Positions 28,638-38,436 of a DNA stretch of 64,000 bases are shown piece after piece. The notes under the pieces are model-generated. The model did no database searches. It was not told the DNA's origin and saw only the letters and a list, made by a program, of their open reading frames with translations. The translations under genes and the position numbers were made by a program. This stretch comes from Gammaproteobacteria bacterium (lineage in GTDB: Bacteria > Pseudomonadota > Gammaproteobacteria > Steroidobacterales > Woeseiaceae). The stretch is from the NCBI GenBank assembly GCA_029884165.1, contig JAOUIH010000006.1, forward strand, positions 16,478 through 80,477. The letters are read 5' to 3'. The first letter of the stretch is position 1. Every line of letters begins with the position of its first letter.

Positions 28638-29288
28638 ATGGATGCTGTACACGCCATTGTGCGTTTTTTCCAGGAAGGTGGGGTGTTCATGTACCCCATC
28701 ATGATCGTGTTCGGCCTCGGCGTGGCGATCGCGGTCGAGCGCTGGACCTATCTCACCGTGTCCGGAGCGAGCAATCGGGCCCTGTGGAAGAAGATCGTGC
28801 CCTTCCTGAAGGCCGGTAACTTCCAGGAGGCCGCTACGGTCACCAGCAAGTCCAAGGCCGCGATCGCGTCGATCCTGACCTACGGCCTGTACCGCGTGAA
28901 GTCGGCGCGTCGCCGGGACGACATCGAGAAGGCGATGGAGGAGAGCCTGATGGAGGTGCTGCCGCGCCTCGAGAAGCGGACGCACTACCTCGCGACGCTC
29001 GCGAATATTGCGACGCTGCTGGGACTGCTCGGCACGATCATCGGTCTGATCACGGCTTTCACCGCGGTATCCAACGCGAATCCGGCCGACAAGGCGGACC
29101 TGCTATCGGCGAGTATCTCGGTCGCAATGAATACGACCGCGTTCGGCCTGATGGTCGCAATACCGTTGCTGCTGGTCCATGCGCTGCTGCAGACGAAAAC
29201 GAACCAGATCGTCGATAGTCTCGAGATGGCCAGCGTGAAATTCCTTAACGCGGTAACGGAACGTCAGCTGAAGCCGGCCGGAGCCTGA
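28638..29288 (+). CDS. exbB: ExbB/TolQ/MotA-type proton channel
   Basis: 216 aa with three membrane segments: about 15-37, 117-140 (ATLANIATLLGLLGTIIGLITAF) and 160-185 (SVAMNTTAFGLMVAIPLLLV). These hold the Gly/Thr-rich TM2-TM3 pattern of the pentameric proton-channel subunit. The cytoplasmic loop is basic (RVKSARRRDDIEKAMEES). The ATG has a textbook AGGAG. It assembles with ExbD dimers to convert proton motive force into motion or force on an outer-envelope partner. Two exbD genes and a TonB/AgmX-like gene follow immediately. Confidence 0.93.
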   Translation: MDAVHAIVRFFQEGGVFMYPIMIVFGLGVAIAVERWTYLTVSGASNRALWKKIVPFLKAGNFQEAATVTSKSKAAIASILTYGLYRVKSARRRDDIEKAMEESLMEVLPRLEKRTHYLATLANIATLLGLLGTIIGLITAFTAVSNANPADKADLLSASISVAMNTTAFGLMVAIPLLLVHALLQTKTNQIVDSLEMASVKFLNAVTERQLKPAGA

Positions 29289-29292
29289 TTCG

Positions 29293-29802
29293 ATGTTACG
29301 TAGCCGCCGACATGGCCGTCGCAACGTTGAGACGGCAGAACTCAACATCACGGCGTTCATGAACCTGATGGTGGTCCTCGTCCCGTTCCTGCTGATTACA
29401 GCGGTGTTCTCGCGACTGGCGATTGTAGAACTCAATCTGCCAGGCTCCTCTAACGAGCCCGTTGAAGAACAGGAATTGACCTTCCAGCTGGAAGTCATCG
29501 TCCGGGATGACCGGATCGAGGTGGGCGACCGGAATATCGGCGCGCTGGGCATCTATCCCAACGGCGCCGACGGCTACGACTTCGAGGCGCTGAGCAAGAA
29601 GCTCACCGAGCTCAAACGCAGCTATCCCGACAAGACCGACGCATCGATCTTGCTGGAGTCGGACATTTCCTATGACACGCTGGTACAGGTCCTGGACCGC
29701 GTTCGCATCGAGGAGACCATTGACGGTGACTCGATCGTGCGCTCGGACCTGTTCCCGGATATTTCGATCGGTGACGCGCCGGTCGAACAGGGCGGAGCCT
29801 GA
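29293..29802 (+). CDS. ExbD-family protein with Asn at the proton-path Asp
   Basis: 169 aa. A short basic N-terminus is followed by one membrane segment, ELNITAFMNLMVVLVPFLLI (residues 17-36), and a periplasmic ExbD/TolR domain with LPGSSNEPVEEQELTFQLEV and a DASILLESDISYDTLVQVLD motif. In ExbD/TolR the residue here written Asn24 is normally the essential Asp (Asp25 in E. coli ExbD, IDVML). Either this copy is a structural partner in a mixed dimer, or it works by a different route. The gene overlaps nothing and lies 4 bases after exbB and 3 before the second exbD. Confidence 0.9.
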   Translation: MLRSRRHGRRNVETAELNITAFMNLMVVLVPFLLITAVFSRLAIVELNLPGSSNEPVEEQELTFQLEVIVRDDRIEVGDRNIGALGIYPNGADGYDFEALSKKLTELKRSYPDKTDASILLESDISYDTLVQVLDRVRIEETIDGDSIVRSDLFPDISIGDAPVEQGGA

Positions 29803-29805
29803 AAC

Positions 29806-30333
29806 ATGGAAAGATCCAAGCGCGCAGCAAGAATGGAGCGGCGTCACGAGCGCGGCAAGCGCGGCGGCGCGTTGAACCTCGTTTCCCTGATGGACATCTT
29901 TACGATTCTCGTGTTCTTCCTGCTGGTCAATTCGGCGGAGGTCGAGACGCTGCCAAACGCCAAGGACATCCAGTTGCCGGAGTCGATTGCGGAGGAGAAG
30001 GCGAACGAAACGGTAGTAATCATGATCAGCGACAAGGACATCATCGTGCAGGGCCTGCCGGTAGCCAAGGTCGCGGACGTCATGAAGCTGCCGGGCAACG
30101 ACATCCCGGAGCTTCGCCAGGCCCTGATGTCGCAGAACGACCGTGTCCTCAGGCGCGAGGCGCTCGATGACATCGCCGGACGCGAGGTCACGATCATGGG
30201 TGACAAGGATATTTCGTACAAGCTCTTGAAGAAGGTGATGGCGACGTGCACCGCGTCCGATTACGGCCGGATCTCGCTCGCTGTCCTGCAGAAGAGCTCT
30301 GACAAACTCGACAGTCTGAGTGCGGCCAGGTAA
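29806..30333 (+). CDS. exbD: ExbD/TolR-family protein with intact Asp
   Basis: 175 aa: a strongly basic N-terminus (ERSKRAARMERRHERGKRGG), one membrane segment NLVSLMDIFTILVFFLLV (about 24-41) with the expected Asp30, then a periplasmic domain with LPESIAEEKANETVVIMISD and a DKDISYKLLKKVMATCTAS motif. Asp30 should be the protonatable residue of the ExbB/ExbD motor. Together with the Asn-bearing paralogue upstream it would form an asymmetric ExbD dimer inside an ExbB pentamer (inference). RBS weak; the start is the first ATG after the preceding stop. Confidence 0.92.
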   Translation: MERSKRAARMERRHERGKRGGALNLVSLMDIFTILVFFLLVNSAEVETLPNAKDIQLPESIAEEKANETVVIMISDKDIIVQGLPVAKVADVMKLPGNDIPELRQALMSQNDRVLRREALDDIAGREVTIMGDKDISYKLLKKVMATCTASDYGRISLAVLQKSSDKLDSLSAAR

Positions 30334-30369
30334 CGGGCCCCGAAGGGACTCAAGCTCAGGAGTTGGAGA

Positions 30370-31338
30370 TTGGACTTACCGTTCTACAGAGAGTACGAAC
30401 TTCCCTGGACCAGTAGTTCGGGCCAGGAAGAGAAGTTCCGACGTATCCTCGGGATCGTTCTCGCGGCGCTGCTCGTGCTCGGTCTGATCTGGCCGTTCCT
30501 GCCGACGCCCGAGCCGGACCCCTATGACGTCGAGGAATTGCCGCCGCGTTTCACGAAGCTGCTGCTGGAACAGCAGAAGCCGCCGCCGCCCCCGCCCCCG
30601 AAGCCCGAGCCTGAGCCGGAACCCGAGCAGTTGACGCAGCCGGAGCCGGAACAGGTGGCGGAGAAGCCGCCGGAGCCCGAGCCGCAACCCGAGCCCGAAC
30701 CGGAGCCGCAGATCGATCGCCAGCAGCAGGCCCGTGAGAAAGCCAAGGCCGCACTGCTGCCGTTCACCGAAGAACTGGCCCAGCTGGCAGACAGCAATGT
30801 GCTCGACCGCGTGACGGACGACCGGCCACTTAGCACATCGGTGGGACAGGCCGAGCGAAATGAACGCTCGATGATCACGTCGAAGGTCGGCACGGCCAGC
30901 GGCGGCATCAACACCGCGAGCCTCTCCCGCAACACGGGCGGGACAGGGCTCGGCGAGCGCAGCACGACGCAGGTGGAGAGCCCGGTCGAAGCGGTCGGTG
31001 ACGGCGCCGGAGCCGGTGGCGCCAGGCGCACGGGCTCGAGCGGCAAGGCATCACGCAGCCGCGAAGAGATAGAGCTCGTGTTCGACAAGAACAAGGGCGC
31101 GATCTTCGCGCTATACAATCGCGCCCTGCGCGAAGACCCGACGCTCGAAGGCAAGCTCGTACTGCGCCTGACCATCGCCCCCTCCGGCGAGGTGACTTTC
31201 TGCGAGATCGTGTCGAGCGAGCTCGGCAACGATGAGCTCGAGCGCCGCCTGGTACAGCGCGTCAAGCTGTTCCGTTTCGAGGCCAGGGACGTCGAGCCGA
31301 TCACAACGACCAAGCCGATAGACTTCTTCCCGGCCTGA
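30370..31338 (+). CDS. AgmX/TonB-like energy transducer
   Basis: 322 aa, TTG start after GGAGAT. A cytosolic N-terminus of about 28 residues, one membrane helix (ILGIVLAALLVLGLIWPFL), a stretch of seven prolines, then a long Pro-Glu linker (KPEPEPEPE type, residues about 75-115). A Ser/Gly/Thr-rich spacer follows, then a C-terminal AgmX/PglI-type domain (KLVLRLTIAPSGEVTFCEIV ... LVQRVKLFRFEARD) akin to the TonB C-terminus. It should couple the ExbBD motor to an outer-membrane or peptidoglycan-linked partner, plausibly the TPR proteins of this operon. Last gene of the cluster. Confidence 0.85.
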   Translation: MDLPFYREYELPWTSSSGQEEKFRRILGIVLAALLVLGLIWPFLPTPEPDPYDVEELPPRFTKLLLEQQKPPPPPPPKPEPEPEPEQLTQPEPEQVAEKPPEPEPQPEPEPEPQIDRQQQAREKAKAALLPFTEELAQLADSNVLDRVTDDRPLSTSVGQAERNERSMITSKVGTASGGINTASLSRNTGGTGLGERSTTQVESPVEAVGDGAGAGGARRTGSSGKASRSREEIELVFDKNKGAIFALYNRALREDPTLEGKLVLRLTIAPSGEVTFCEIVSSELGNDELERRLVQRVKLFRFEARDVEPITTTKPIDFFPA

Positions 31339-31481
31339 TCCGGGGAGGGCATCGGGCAAAAAGACCGGCGCAGCGCCCGGACACGGCGTTGCGGCCCCGC
31401 GCTTGCATTTGGCGTGCGTTTCCGTGACCGTAACGAAATGACAAATCGGGCGCCCGCGGGCGCCAAGCTGCGGGGAAACGC

Positions 31482-32270
31482 TTGAGATCCACGATTGCCG
31501 TCCTGGCGGCGCTGCTGATCGAAGTCGCGCCGGGCGCCGATGCAGCGGAGCCGATCGTCGCCGGGGCAAACATCGGCAACGTCCCCTGGGAGTTCCAGGA
31601 TGCCGACGGCGGTTTCGTCGGCTTCGAACTCGACCTGGTTCGAGAGGTGGGCAAGCGGCTCGGCCGGGAGGTCGAGGTTGTCAACATCCCGTTCAACGGC
31701 CTGTTCTCCGCGGTGCAGTCCGGCCGCATCGATATCGCGCTGTCATCGATCACGATTACGGACAAGCGCCTGCGATCGGTTTCCTTCGCGCAGCCTTACT
31801 ACGACAGCGCCCAGTCGCTGACCGTACTCGAGCAGAGCGGCAACGCCGGGCTTGCCGACATGCGTGGCAAGGTCGTCGGCGTGGACACCGGCTCGACGGG
31901 TGACATGTGGACCAGTGCGAACCAGGCGAGTTACGGATTCGGCGAGATACGTCGCTACGAAGGCCTCGCGCCTGCGATGCTCGATCTGCAGAGCATGCGC
32001 ATCGACGGCTACATCTCGGACATTCCTGCGCTCGAGTACTACATCAAGGACAAACGCGGTTTCCGGATTGCGGAGCGCATAGAGACCGGCGAGAGCTATT
32101 CGATGATGTTCGCGCGGGACAATCCGCTGGTTGACGCGGTGGACGCTGTTATTGCCGAGCTGAAACGCGAGTCCTATCTCGCGGGCCTGCATCAGAAATG
32201 GTTCGGCTCGGTGCCGGCGCCGGGCAGCGCGACCGTGCTCGTGAAGCCGCTGCCGCGCGCACCGCAATAG
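31482..32270 (+). CDS. polar amino-acid ABC transporter, substrate-binding protein
   Basis: 262 aa, TTG start after GGGGAAACGC. It has a signal peptide (TIAVLAALLIEVAPGADA) and an SBP_bac_3 fold with NVPWEFQDADGGFVGFELDL, FNGLFSAVQSGRIDIALSSITIT, and VGVDTGSTGDMW. It is the periplasmic receptor of a histidine/glutamine/arginine-type uptake system, with permease and ATPase genes directly downstream. The ligand cannot be read from sequence. Confidence 0.93.
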   Translation: MRSTIAVLAALLIEVAPGADAAEPIVAGANIGNVPWEFQDADGGFVGFELDLVREVGKRLGREVEVVNIPFNGLFSAVQSGRIDIALSSITITDKRLRSVSFAQPYYDSAQSLTVLEQSGNAGLADMRGKVVGVDTGSTGDMWTSANQASYGFGEIRRYEGLAPAMLDLQSMRIDGYISDIPALEYYIKDKRGFRIAERIETGESYSMMFARDNPLVDAVDAVIAELKRESYLAGLHQKWFGSVPAPGSATVLVKPLPRAPQ

Positions 32271-32297
32271 AGCGGAACCCTCCCGGAGCTGCGCCGC

Positions 32298-32969
32298 GTG
32301 AGTTTCGCTGAAACCTTTCTGAACCTGGACGTTTTGCGGAACTCGTTCCCGCTCCTCCTGTCGGGCCTCGGCGTTACGGCCCGGCTCGGGCTCGTCAGCA
32401 TCGCGGCAGGCCTGGTGCTCGGCCTGTTTGTCGCGTTGGCCCGGATTTACTCGGTCCAGCCGTTCCGGCTGCTCGCACGGATCTACATCGACATCTTCCG
32501 CTCGGTGCCGCTGCTGGTGCTCCTGATCGTCGTTTACTATGCCTTGCCCTTCGTCGGGCTACGGTTGTCCCCGTTCATGTCCGCGGCCTGTGCGCTGACG
32601 CTCGTGTCCGGCGCGTACGCCGCGGAGATCTTCCGAGCCGGCATCGAGGCGATTCCGCGCGGGCAGTTCGAGGCATCGCAGGCGCTCGGGCTCTCGTACC
32701 GGCACATGATGACCGATGTGATCCTGCCGCAGGCGATCCGTATCGTCATTCCGCCGCTGACGAACAACTGCATCAACGTCATCAAGGACACCGCGCTGGC
32801 ATCGGTCGTCGCGATGCCGGATCTCCTGAAGCAGGCGACCCAGGCACAGGCGCTGGAGGCCAACCCGACCCCGCTCATCGTTGCCGCGCTGATGTATGTC
32901 GCTATCCTGTGGCCGCTGGTGCTGCTGGTCGGCCGGCTGGAACGCCGCTTCCGGCAGGGAGGGTCCTGA
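32298..32969 (+). CDS. polar amino-acid ABC transporter, permease
   Basis: 223 aa, GTG start. A HisM/GlnP-type membrane subunit with about five membrane segments and the coupling-helix EAA loop [20 protein letters not shown]. The C-terminus carries [23 protein letters not shown], typical of the family. The stop TGA overlaps the ATPase start ATG, as expected in a coupled operon. A single permease gene implies a homodimeric channel. Confidence 0.93.
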   Translation: MSFAETFLNLDVLRNSFPLLLSGLGVTARLGLVSIAAGLVLGLFVALARIYSVQPFRLLARIYIDIFRSVPLLVLLIVVYYALPFVGLRLSPFMSAACALTLVSGAYAAEIFRAGIEAIPRGQFEASQALGLSYRHMMTDVILPQAIRIVIPPLTNNCINVIKDTALASVVAMPDLLKQATQAQALEANPTPLIVAALMYVAILWPLVLLVGRLERRFRQGGS

Positions 32970-33706
32970 TGGCGGCCATCGTCTCGATCCGGAACCTCTC
33001 CAAGCGCTTCGGCAGCGCCCAGGTGCTGACCGGCGTCAGCCTCGACGTCGAAGAGGGCGAGGTCGTTTGCGTCATCGGTCCGTCCGGTGCGGGCAAGTCG
33101 ACGCTGATCCGCTGTATCAACCTGCTCGAGGATTTCGACAAATCGGGCGAGATCTTCGTGGACGGCATCGAGGTGCGGAAAGGGCGCCAACTCGCGGCCG
33201 TGCGCGCGGAGGTCGGCATGGTGTTCCAGTCCTTCAACCTGTTTCCGCACCTGACGGTGCAGGACAACATTGCGCTCGCCCCGGAGCGCGTGCGCGGGCT
33301 GTCGGTCGAGGAGGCCAGGGCGCGGGCCAGGCGCCTGCTCGATCGCGTGGGGCTCGCCGCGCACGCCGACAAGTACCCGGGCCAGCTCTCCGGCGGCCAG
33401 CAGCAGCGCGTGGCGATCGCCCGCGCGCTTGCTATGGAACCGCGCGTGCTTCTTTTTGACGAGCCGACCTCTGCGCTGGATCCCGAGATGGTCGGCGAGG
33501 TGCTCGAGGTGATGAAGGGCCTGGCCGGTTCCGGAGTAACCATGATCGTCGTTACGCACGAAATGGGCTTTGCGCGCCAGGTCGCGGACCGCGTGATCTT
33601 CATGGACGGTGGCCAGGTCGTCGAGACCGGCACACCGCAGCAGGTGTTCGATGCACCGCGCGAGCAGCGCACCCGGAGTTTCCTGAATGCGATCATCCGC
33701 CACTGA
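32969..33706 (+). CDS. polar amino-acid ABC transporter, ATPase
   Basis: 245 aa. Walker [10 protein letters not shown] (about 36-44), Q-loop [16 protein letters not shown], signature [15 protein letters not shown], Walker [15 protein letters not shown] and the His-loop VVTHEMGFA are all intact. The GlnQ/HisP family fits. I use ATG 32969, coupled to the permease stop; the frame runs open 20 codons upstream inside the permease gene. The downstream SufS-like gene begins before this one ends. Confidence 0.95.
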   Translation: MAAIVSIRNLSKRFGSAQVLTGVSLDVEEGEVVCVIGPSGAGKSTLIRCINLLEDFDKSGEIFVDGIEVRKGRQLAAVRAEVGMVFQSFNLFPHLTVQDNIALAPERVRGLSVEEARARARRLLDRVGLAAHADKYPGQLSGGQQQRVAIARALAMEPRVLLFDEPTSALDPEMVGEVLEVMKGLAGSGVTMIVVTHEMGFARQVADRVIFMDGGQVVETGTPQQVFDAPREQRTRSFLNAIIRH

Positions 33707-34994
33707 GTCGGGCACAGCCGTGAGCGCGCCGCGGCTCGATATCGACTTCGTACGCACCCAGTTCTCCGGGCTCGCGCAGGGCTGGGTGCTGTTCGATAAC
33801 GCGGGCGGAACGCAGGTCCTGGCGCGCGTGGTGGAACGAATGAACGACTTCCTGTTCCACCGCAACGTGCAGATCGGCGGCAGCTATGAGCTCTCGCAGC
33901 GGGCCGCGGCGGCGCTGTTCGACGGACGCCGCGCAATGATGCGGCTCGTCAATGCGCGACGGCCCGAGGAGATCGTGTTCGCCCCCTCGTCGACGGTCGC
34001 GCTGCAGAACCTCTCGCGGGCAATGGCCGGGCAACTCTCGGCCGGGGACGAGATCGTCGTTACGACGACGGATCACGAGTCGAACATCGGTCCATGGGCA
34101 GGCCTGGAGCGCTGCGGTATCCGGACGAAATTCTGGCAGCCGCGCGGCGAGCGCCTGCTGCTCGATCTCGAAGACCTCGGTTCGCTGATGACGCCCCGGA
34201 CCAGGCTCGTTGCGGTCACTCACGTCTCCAACATCCTCGGCACCGTCAATCGGATCGACGAGATCGCGCGTTACGTGCACGAGCGCGGTGCCGAAATATG
34301 TGTCGACTCGGTCGCCTACGCGCCGCATGCTGCGATCGACGTCCAGACCTGGGACGTCGACTACCTCGTTTTCAGCCTGTACAAGGTTTTCGGGCCGCAC
34401 GCGGCCGTCCTGTACGGCCGGCACGAGTTGCTGGCCGAACTCGACAACCTGTATCACTACTTTTACGGCAAGGACAAGGTCCCGGCGAAACTCGAGCCCG
34501 GCAACGCGAACTACGAACTCGCCTTCGGGTCGACCGGCATCGTCGACTACCTGGGAGAACTCGGCAGGCGTAGTGGCTCTGCCGGCGGCGAGCGCGCGGC
34601 GATCGAGGCCGCCTTTGCGGCGATACGGGCCCACGAGCAGCGCCTCGCGGAACGCCTGCTCGGGTGGCTGCGCGGCCGCCCCGACTGCCGGATCCTGGGG
34701 CTGCCCTCGGGCGGGGACCCGGGCCGGGTGCCGACGATCAGCTTCACGGTCGCGGGACACGATCCCGGCGAACTGGCCCGGCGCGTCGACGGCTACCGGA
34801 TCGCGCTACGCTACGGGGACTTCCACGCCCGGCGCCTGGTCGAGTACCTTGGCCTCGCCGGCGCGAACGGCGTGCTGCGGGTTTCCATGGCGCACTACAA
34901 CACGCCGGGGGAGGTCGACGCGCTGACAGAGGCGCTGGCCGAGATCCTCGGCGACGGAGCCGCCGGCGTTGGCGTACCCGGGAGCGGCTGCTAG
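33687..34994 (+). CDS. SufS-like PLP enzyme (class V aminotransferase fold)
   Basis: 435 aa. A PLP-dependent cysteine-desulfurase-like protein of the TIGR01976-type group: FDNAGGTQV near the N-terminus, [12 protein letters not shown] (substrate/PLP region), [34 protein letters not shown], and [10 protein letters not shown] with the Schiff-base Lys at about residue 234. No adjacent suf or isc genes, so iron-sulfur assembly is not implied; a lyase or desulfurase acting on an amino-acid substrate taken up by the neighbouring transporter is possible. It starts 20 bases inside the ATPase gene; a GTG at 33720 is an alternative start. Confidence 0.85.
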   Translation: MRSSATESGTAVSAPRLDIDFVRTQFSGLAQGWVLFDNAGGTQVLARVVERMNDFLFHRNVQIGGSYELSQRAAAALFDGRRAMMRLVNARRPEEIVFAPSSTVALQNLSRAMAGQLSAGDEIVVTTTDHESNIGPWAGLERCGIRTKFWQPRGERLLLDLEDLGSLMTPRTRLVAVTHVSNILGTVNRIDEIARYVHERGAEICVDSVAYAPHAAIDVQTWDVDYLVFSLYKVFGPHAAVLYGRHELLAELDNLYHYFYGKDKVPAKLEPGNANYELAFGSTGIVDYLGELGRRSGSAGGERAAIEAAFAAIRAHEQRLAERLLGWLRGRPDCRILGLPSGGDPGRVPTISFTVAGHDPGELARRVDGYRIALRYGDFHARRLVEYLGLAGANGVLRVSMAHYNTPGEVDALTEALAEILGDGAAGVGVPGSGC

Positions 34995-35054
34995 GATAGT
35001 TGCTGTGGAAACTAAAACGGCCGCGAGGCCTGGGACGGACGGGGAGAAGACGAA

Positions 35055-36065
35055 GTGAAACTGGCCAGCCTTAAAGCCGGCGGGCGTGACGGGACCCTGC
35101 TCGTCGTCAGCCGTGACCTGGACCGTGCGGTTGCCGTGCCGCGGATCGCACGGACCCTGCAGGCCGCCCTGGACGACTGGCCGACGATCGCGCCCAGGCT
35201 CGCGTCGGCTGCGGCCCTCCTCGAACAGGGGCCCGTCGAGGGCGAGTTCGCGTTCGACCCTTGCGCCGTCGCCGCGCCGCTGCCGCGCGCCTACCACTGG
35301 GTAGACGGCAGCGCCTACGTGAACCACGTGGAACTCGTCCGCAAGGCGCGCGGCGCAGAGATGCCGGAGAGCTTCTGGCATGATCCGCTCGTCTACCAGG
35401 GTGGCTCGGACGACTTCCTCGGGCCCTGCGACGACGTGCCCGTGCCGAGCGAGGAGTTCGGCATCGACATGGAAGCCGAGACGGCGGTCATTACCGACGA
35501 CGTGCCGATGGGCTGCACAGCCGCGGAGGCCGCGGGGCATATCAAGCTCCTCATGCTGGTCAACGACGTGTCGCTGAGGAACCTGATCCCGGGCGAACTC
35601 GCGAAAGGTTTCGGCTTCTACCAGGGCAAGCCGTCTACCGCTTTTTCGCCGGTCGCCGTAACGCCGGACGAGCTCGGCGATGCCTGGCGCGACGGCATGA
35701 TCCACCTGCCGCTGCGAACTTTTCTGAACGGCGAGCTGTTCGGCCAACCGGACTGCGGTGTCGATATGACGTTCAACTTCCCGCAGCTGATCGCTCACGC
35801 CACGAAGACGCGCCGGCTCGGCGCCGGTACGATCGTCGGTTCGGGCACGGTATCGAACTACGATCGCTCGAAGGGCGCGAGTTGCATCGCCGAAAAGCGC
35901 ATGCTGGAGACCATCGATTCCGGCAAGCCGGGCACGCCTTTCATGAGTTTCGGCGACCGGGTAAGGATCGAGATGCGCGGCAGGGACGGCAAGAGCATCT
36001 TCGGCGCGATCGACCAGGTAATTGTGCAGGCGATAGTGCAGGCGGCAGTACGGGCACGGGTATAA
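35055..36065 (+). CDS. fumarylacetoacetate hydrolase family protein
   Basis: 336 aa, GTG start after GGGGAGAAG. The C-terminal FAH fold is clear: HWVDGSAYVNHVELVRKARG, the metal-site EAETAVITDDVPMG, LLMLVNDVSLRNLI and GAGTIVGSGTVSNYD. The length and the position directly before homogentisate dioxygenase point to fumarylacetoacetase activity, cleaving fumarylacetoacetate (or maleylacetoacetate) in tyrosine degradation. It is shorter than the eukaryotic 420-aa FAH and belongs to the bacterial short clade. Confidence 0.88.
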   Translation: MKLASLKAGGRDGTLLVVSRDLDRAVAVPRIARTLQAALDDWPTIAPRLASAAALLEQGPVEGEFAFDPCAVAAPLPRAYHWVDGSAYVNHVELVRKARGAEMPESFWHDPLVYQGGSDDFLGPCDDVPVPSEEFGIDMEAETAVITDDVPMGCTAAEAAGHIKLLMLVNDVSLRNLIPGELAKGFGFYQGKPSTAFSPVAVTPDELGDAWRDGMIHLPLRTFLNGELFGQPDCGVDMTFNFPQLIAHATKTRRLGAGTIVGSGTVSNYDRSKGASCIAEKRMLETIDSGKPGTPFMSFGDRVRIEMRGRDGKSIFGAIDQVIVQAIVQAAVRARV

Positions 36066-36068
36066 GCG

Positions 36069-37376
36069 ATGGACGCAACGAGAGTGCAGGCGGGCTACAT
36101 GAGCGGATTCCGCAACGAGTTCGCGACCGAGGCATTGCCCGGGGCGCTGCCCGTAGGGCAGAACTCGCCGCAGCGCTGCGCCTACGGGCTCTATGCCGAG
36201 AAGTTGAGCGGGACCGCATTCACTGCGCCGCGTGCGGCGAACCTCCGGAGCTGGCTGTATCGAATCCGCCCATCGGTCGTCCACGGCGAGTTTCGGCCGA
36301 TCGACAAGGGCCTGGTAAGAACCGGCCCGGACGGCACACTGACCATGCCTGACCAGCTGCGCTGGGACCCGCTGCCGATGCCCGAGGGCGGCGCGGATTT
36401 CGTTGACGGCCTCGTGACGATGGCGGCAAACGGTGCGCCGCTCGCGCAGGCCGGAATCGGCATACATATATATCGTGCGACTCGCTCGATGGGCGACCGG
36501 TATTTCCAGGATGCGGACGGCGAATTGCTGATCGTGCCGGAAGCCGGCGGGCTTACGCTCCACACCGAGTTCGGCCTGATAGGGATAGTGCCCGGCGAGA
36601 TCGCGGTCATCCCGCGCGGCGTCAAGTTCCGAGTCGACCTCGCGGGCGAGTCCGCGCGGGGCTACGTTTGCGAGAACTACGGCGCGGCGCTGACGCTGCC
36701 CGAGCGCGGGCCGATCGGCACCGACGGTCTCGCGAACAGCCGTGACTTCCTTGCGCCGGTCGCGGCCTACGAGGATCGCGAGGGCGAGTTCGAGCTCGTG
36801 TTCAAGCTGGCCGGCAACCTGTTCGCCTGCACGCTCGGCCACTCGCCGCTCGACGTCGTCGCGTGGCACGGCAACCTCGCTCCCTACAAATACGATCTCC
36901 GCCGCTTCAACACGATCGGCTCGATCAGCTATGACCACCCGGACCCGTCGATATTCACGGTACTGACGTCGCCGTCGGACACGCCGTGCACCGCGAACGT
37001 CGACTTCGTGATCTTCCCGCCCCGCTGGCTGGTCATGGAGCACAGTTTCCGGCCGCCCTGGTACCACCGCAACCTGATGTCCGAGTTCATGGGACTGATA
37101 TACGGCGTCTACGATGCAAAGACCGGTGGGGGCTTCGTGCCCGGTTCGTCCAGCCTGCACAACTGCATGGCTGCGCACGGCCCGGACCGCGCTGCGTTCG
37201 AGGCCGCCAGCGAGCGGCGACTCGAGCCGGAGAAGCTCGAAGACACCATGGCTTTCATGTTCGAGTCGCGCTACCTGATTCAGCCAACGGCATATGCGAT
37301 GCAGTGTGCCGCGCTGCAATCCGGTTACCGCGACTGCTGGCAGGACCTGCCGAAGCGGTTCCGGGAAACACCCTGA
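36069..37376 (+). CDS. hmgA: homogentisate 1,2-dioxygenase
   Basis: 435 aa. It opens the aromatic ring of homogentisate to maleylacetoacetate using Fe(II) and O2. Diagnostic segments: [19 protein letters not shown] at the start, [18 protein letters not shown], the iron-ligand region [16 protein letters not shown] (His and Glu) and [12 protein letters not shown]. It follows the FAH-family gene by 3 bases and precedes a Zn-alcohol dehydrogenase gene. No maleylacetoacetate isomerase (GST zeta) gene is seen in the cluster. Confidence 0.97.
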   Translation: MDATRVQAGYMSGFRNEFATEALPGALPVGQNSPQRCAYGLYAEKLSGTAFTAPRAANLRSWLYRIRPSVVHGEFRPIDKGLVRTGPDGTLTMPDQLRWDPLPMPEGGADFVDGLVTMAANGAPLAQAGIGIHIYRATRSMGDRYFQDADGELLIVPEAGGLTLHTEFGLIGIVPGEIAVIPRGVKFRVDLAGESARGYVCENYGAALTLPERGPIGTDGLANSRDFLAPVAAYEDREGEFELVFKLAGNLFACTLGHSPLDVVAWHGNLAPYKYDLRRFNTIGSISYDHPDPSIFTVLTSPSDTPCTANVDFVIFPPRWLVMEHSFRPPWYHRNLMSEFMGLIYGVYDAKTGGGFVPGSSSLHNCMAAHGPDRAAFEAASERRLEPEKLEDTMAFMFESRYLIQPTAYAMQCAALQSGYRDCWQDLPKRFRETP

Positions 37377-37394
37377 GGGCCGCGGAACCGCACG

Positions 37395-38435
37395 ATGAAA
37401 GCTGCCCTGTACGAGCGTTTCGGCGGTCCCGTCGCCGTCGCGGAACTCCCCGAGCCGGAGCCCGGGCCCGAGGGGGCGGTACTCGAGGTGCGCGCAACCG
37501 GCATCTGCCGGAGCGACTGGCACGGCTGGCTCGGCCACGATCCCGACATCCGGTTGCCGCACGTGCCCGGCCATGAACTTGCCGGCGTCGTCGTCGAGGT
37601 CGGCCGGCAGGTACGTAACTTCGCCCCCGGCGACCGCGTGACCGTGCCCTTCGTCTGCGGCTGTGGCCACTGCCCGCAGTGCGCCAGCGGCAACGAGCAG
37701 GTCTGCGATCGCCAGTCACAGCCGGGCTTCACGCACTGGGGCTCCTACGCGGAGCGGGTCCGGATCGACTACGCCGATCGCAACCTCGTGCGCCTGCCCG
37801 ATGCGCTCGACTTCGTCACCGCCGCGAGCCTGGGCTGCCGCTTCGCGACCTCCTTCCGCGCGGTAGTGGCGCAGGGACGGGTCGCGGCCGGGCAGTGGGT
37901 TGCGGTACACGGCTGCGGCGGCGTCGGGCTCTCCGCGGTGATGATCGCTGCCGCGCTCGGCGCCCGGGTCCTCGCCATCGACGTGAACGATGCGGCGCTG
38001 GCACTCGCGCGGCAAGCCGGTGCCGAGGCGTGCATCGACGCCGCCCGCGTCGACGACGTGCCGGCCGCGATCCGGGACGCGACGGGCGGCGGGGCCGCCG
38101 TGTCACTCGACGCGCTCGGTTCGGCCGTCACCGCCTTCAACTCGGTCGCCTGCCTGGCCAAGCGCGGGCGGCACGTGCAGGTCGGGCTGATGGCAGGCGA
38201 TGACAGTCGCGCGCCGCTGCCGCTGGAACTTGTGATTGCGCGCGAACTCGAAGTGGTCGGTAGCCACGGCATGCAGGCCCACCGGTATCCCGACATGCTC
38301 GCGATGATCCTCGATGGCCGGCTCGATCCGGCCCGGCTGGTCGGCCGGCGGGTGACGCTCGCCGAGGCCGCTGCCGGACTGGGCTCGGAGGTTTACCTCC
38401 GCGGTCCCGGCATCAGCGTCATAGATCGTTTCTGA
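37395..38435 (+). CDS. zinc-dependent alcohol dehydrogenase
   Basis: 346 aa, medium-chain dehydrogenase. The catalytic zinc ligands sit in [12 protein letters not shown] (Cys) and PGHELAG (His), the structural zinc lobe is [17 protein letters not shown], and the nucleotide fold carries [23 protein letters not shown] preference is suggested by the Asp following ARVLAI. It is tightly spaced after hmgA, 18 bases. The substrate is unknown; a role in aromatic or amino-acid catabolism is inferred from context. Confidence 0.9.
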   Translation: MKAALYERFGGPVAVAELPEPEPGPEGAVLEVRATGICRSDWHGWLGHDPDIRLPHVPGHELAGVVVEVGRQVRNFAPGDRVTVPFVCGCGHCPQCASGNEQVCDRQSQPGFTHWGSYAERVRIDYADRNLVRLPDALDFVTAASLGCRFATSFRAVVAQGRVAAGQWVAVHGCGGVGLSAVMIAAALGARVLAIDVNDAALALARQAGAEACIDAARVDDVPAAIRDATGGGAAVSLDALGSAVTAFNSVACLAKRGRHVQVGLMAGDDSRAPLPLELVIARELEVVGSHGMQAHRYPDMLAMILDGRLDPARLVGRRVTLAEAAAGLGSEVYLRGPGISVIDRF

Positions 38436-38436
38436 C

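Noticed and set aside
34806..37670. 954-aa open frame on the minus strand opposite the FAH, hmgA and SufS-like genes
   Set aside because: It is a frame shadow of three firmly identified genes on the other strand, with Arg/His/Val-rich composition typical of high-GC antisense frames and no recognisable domain.
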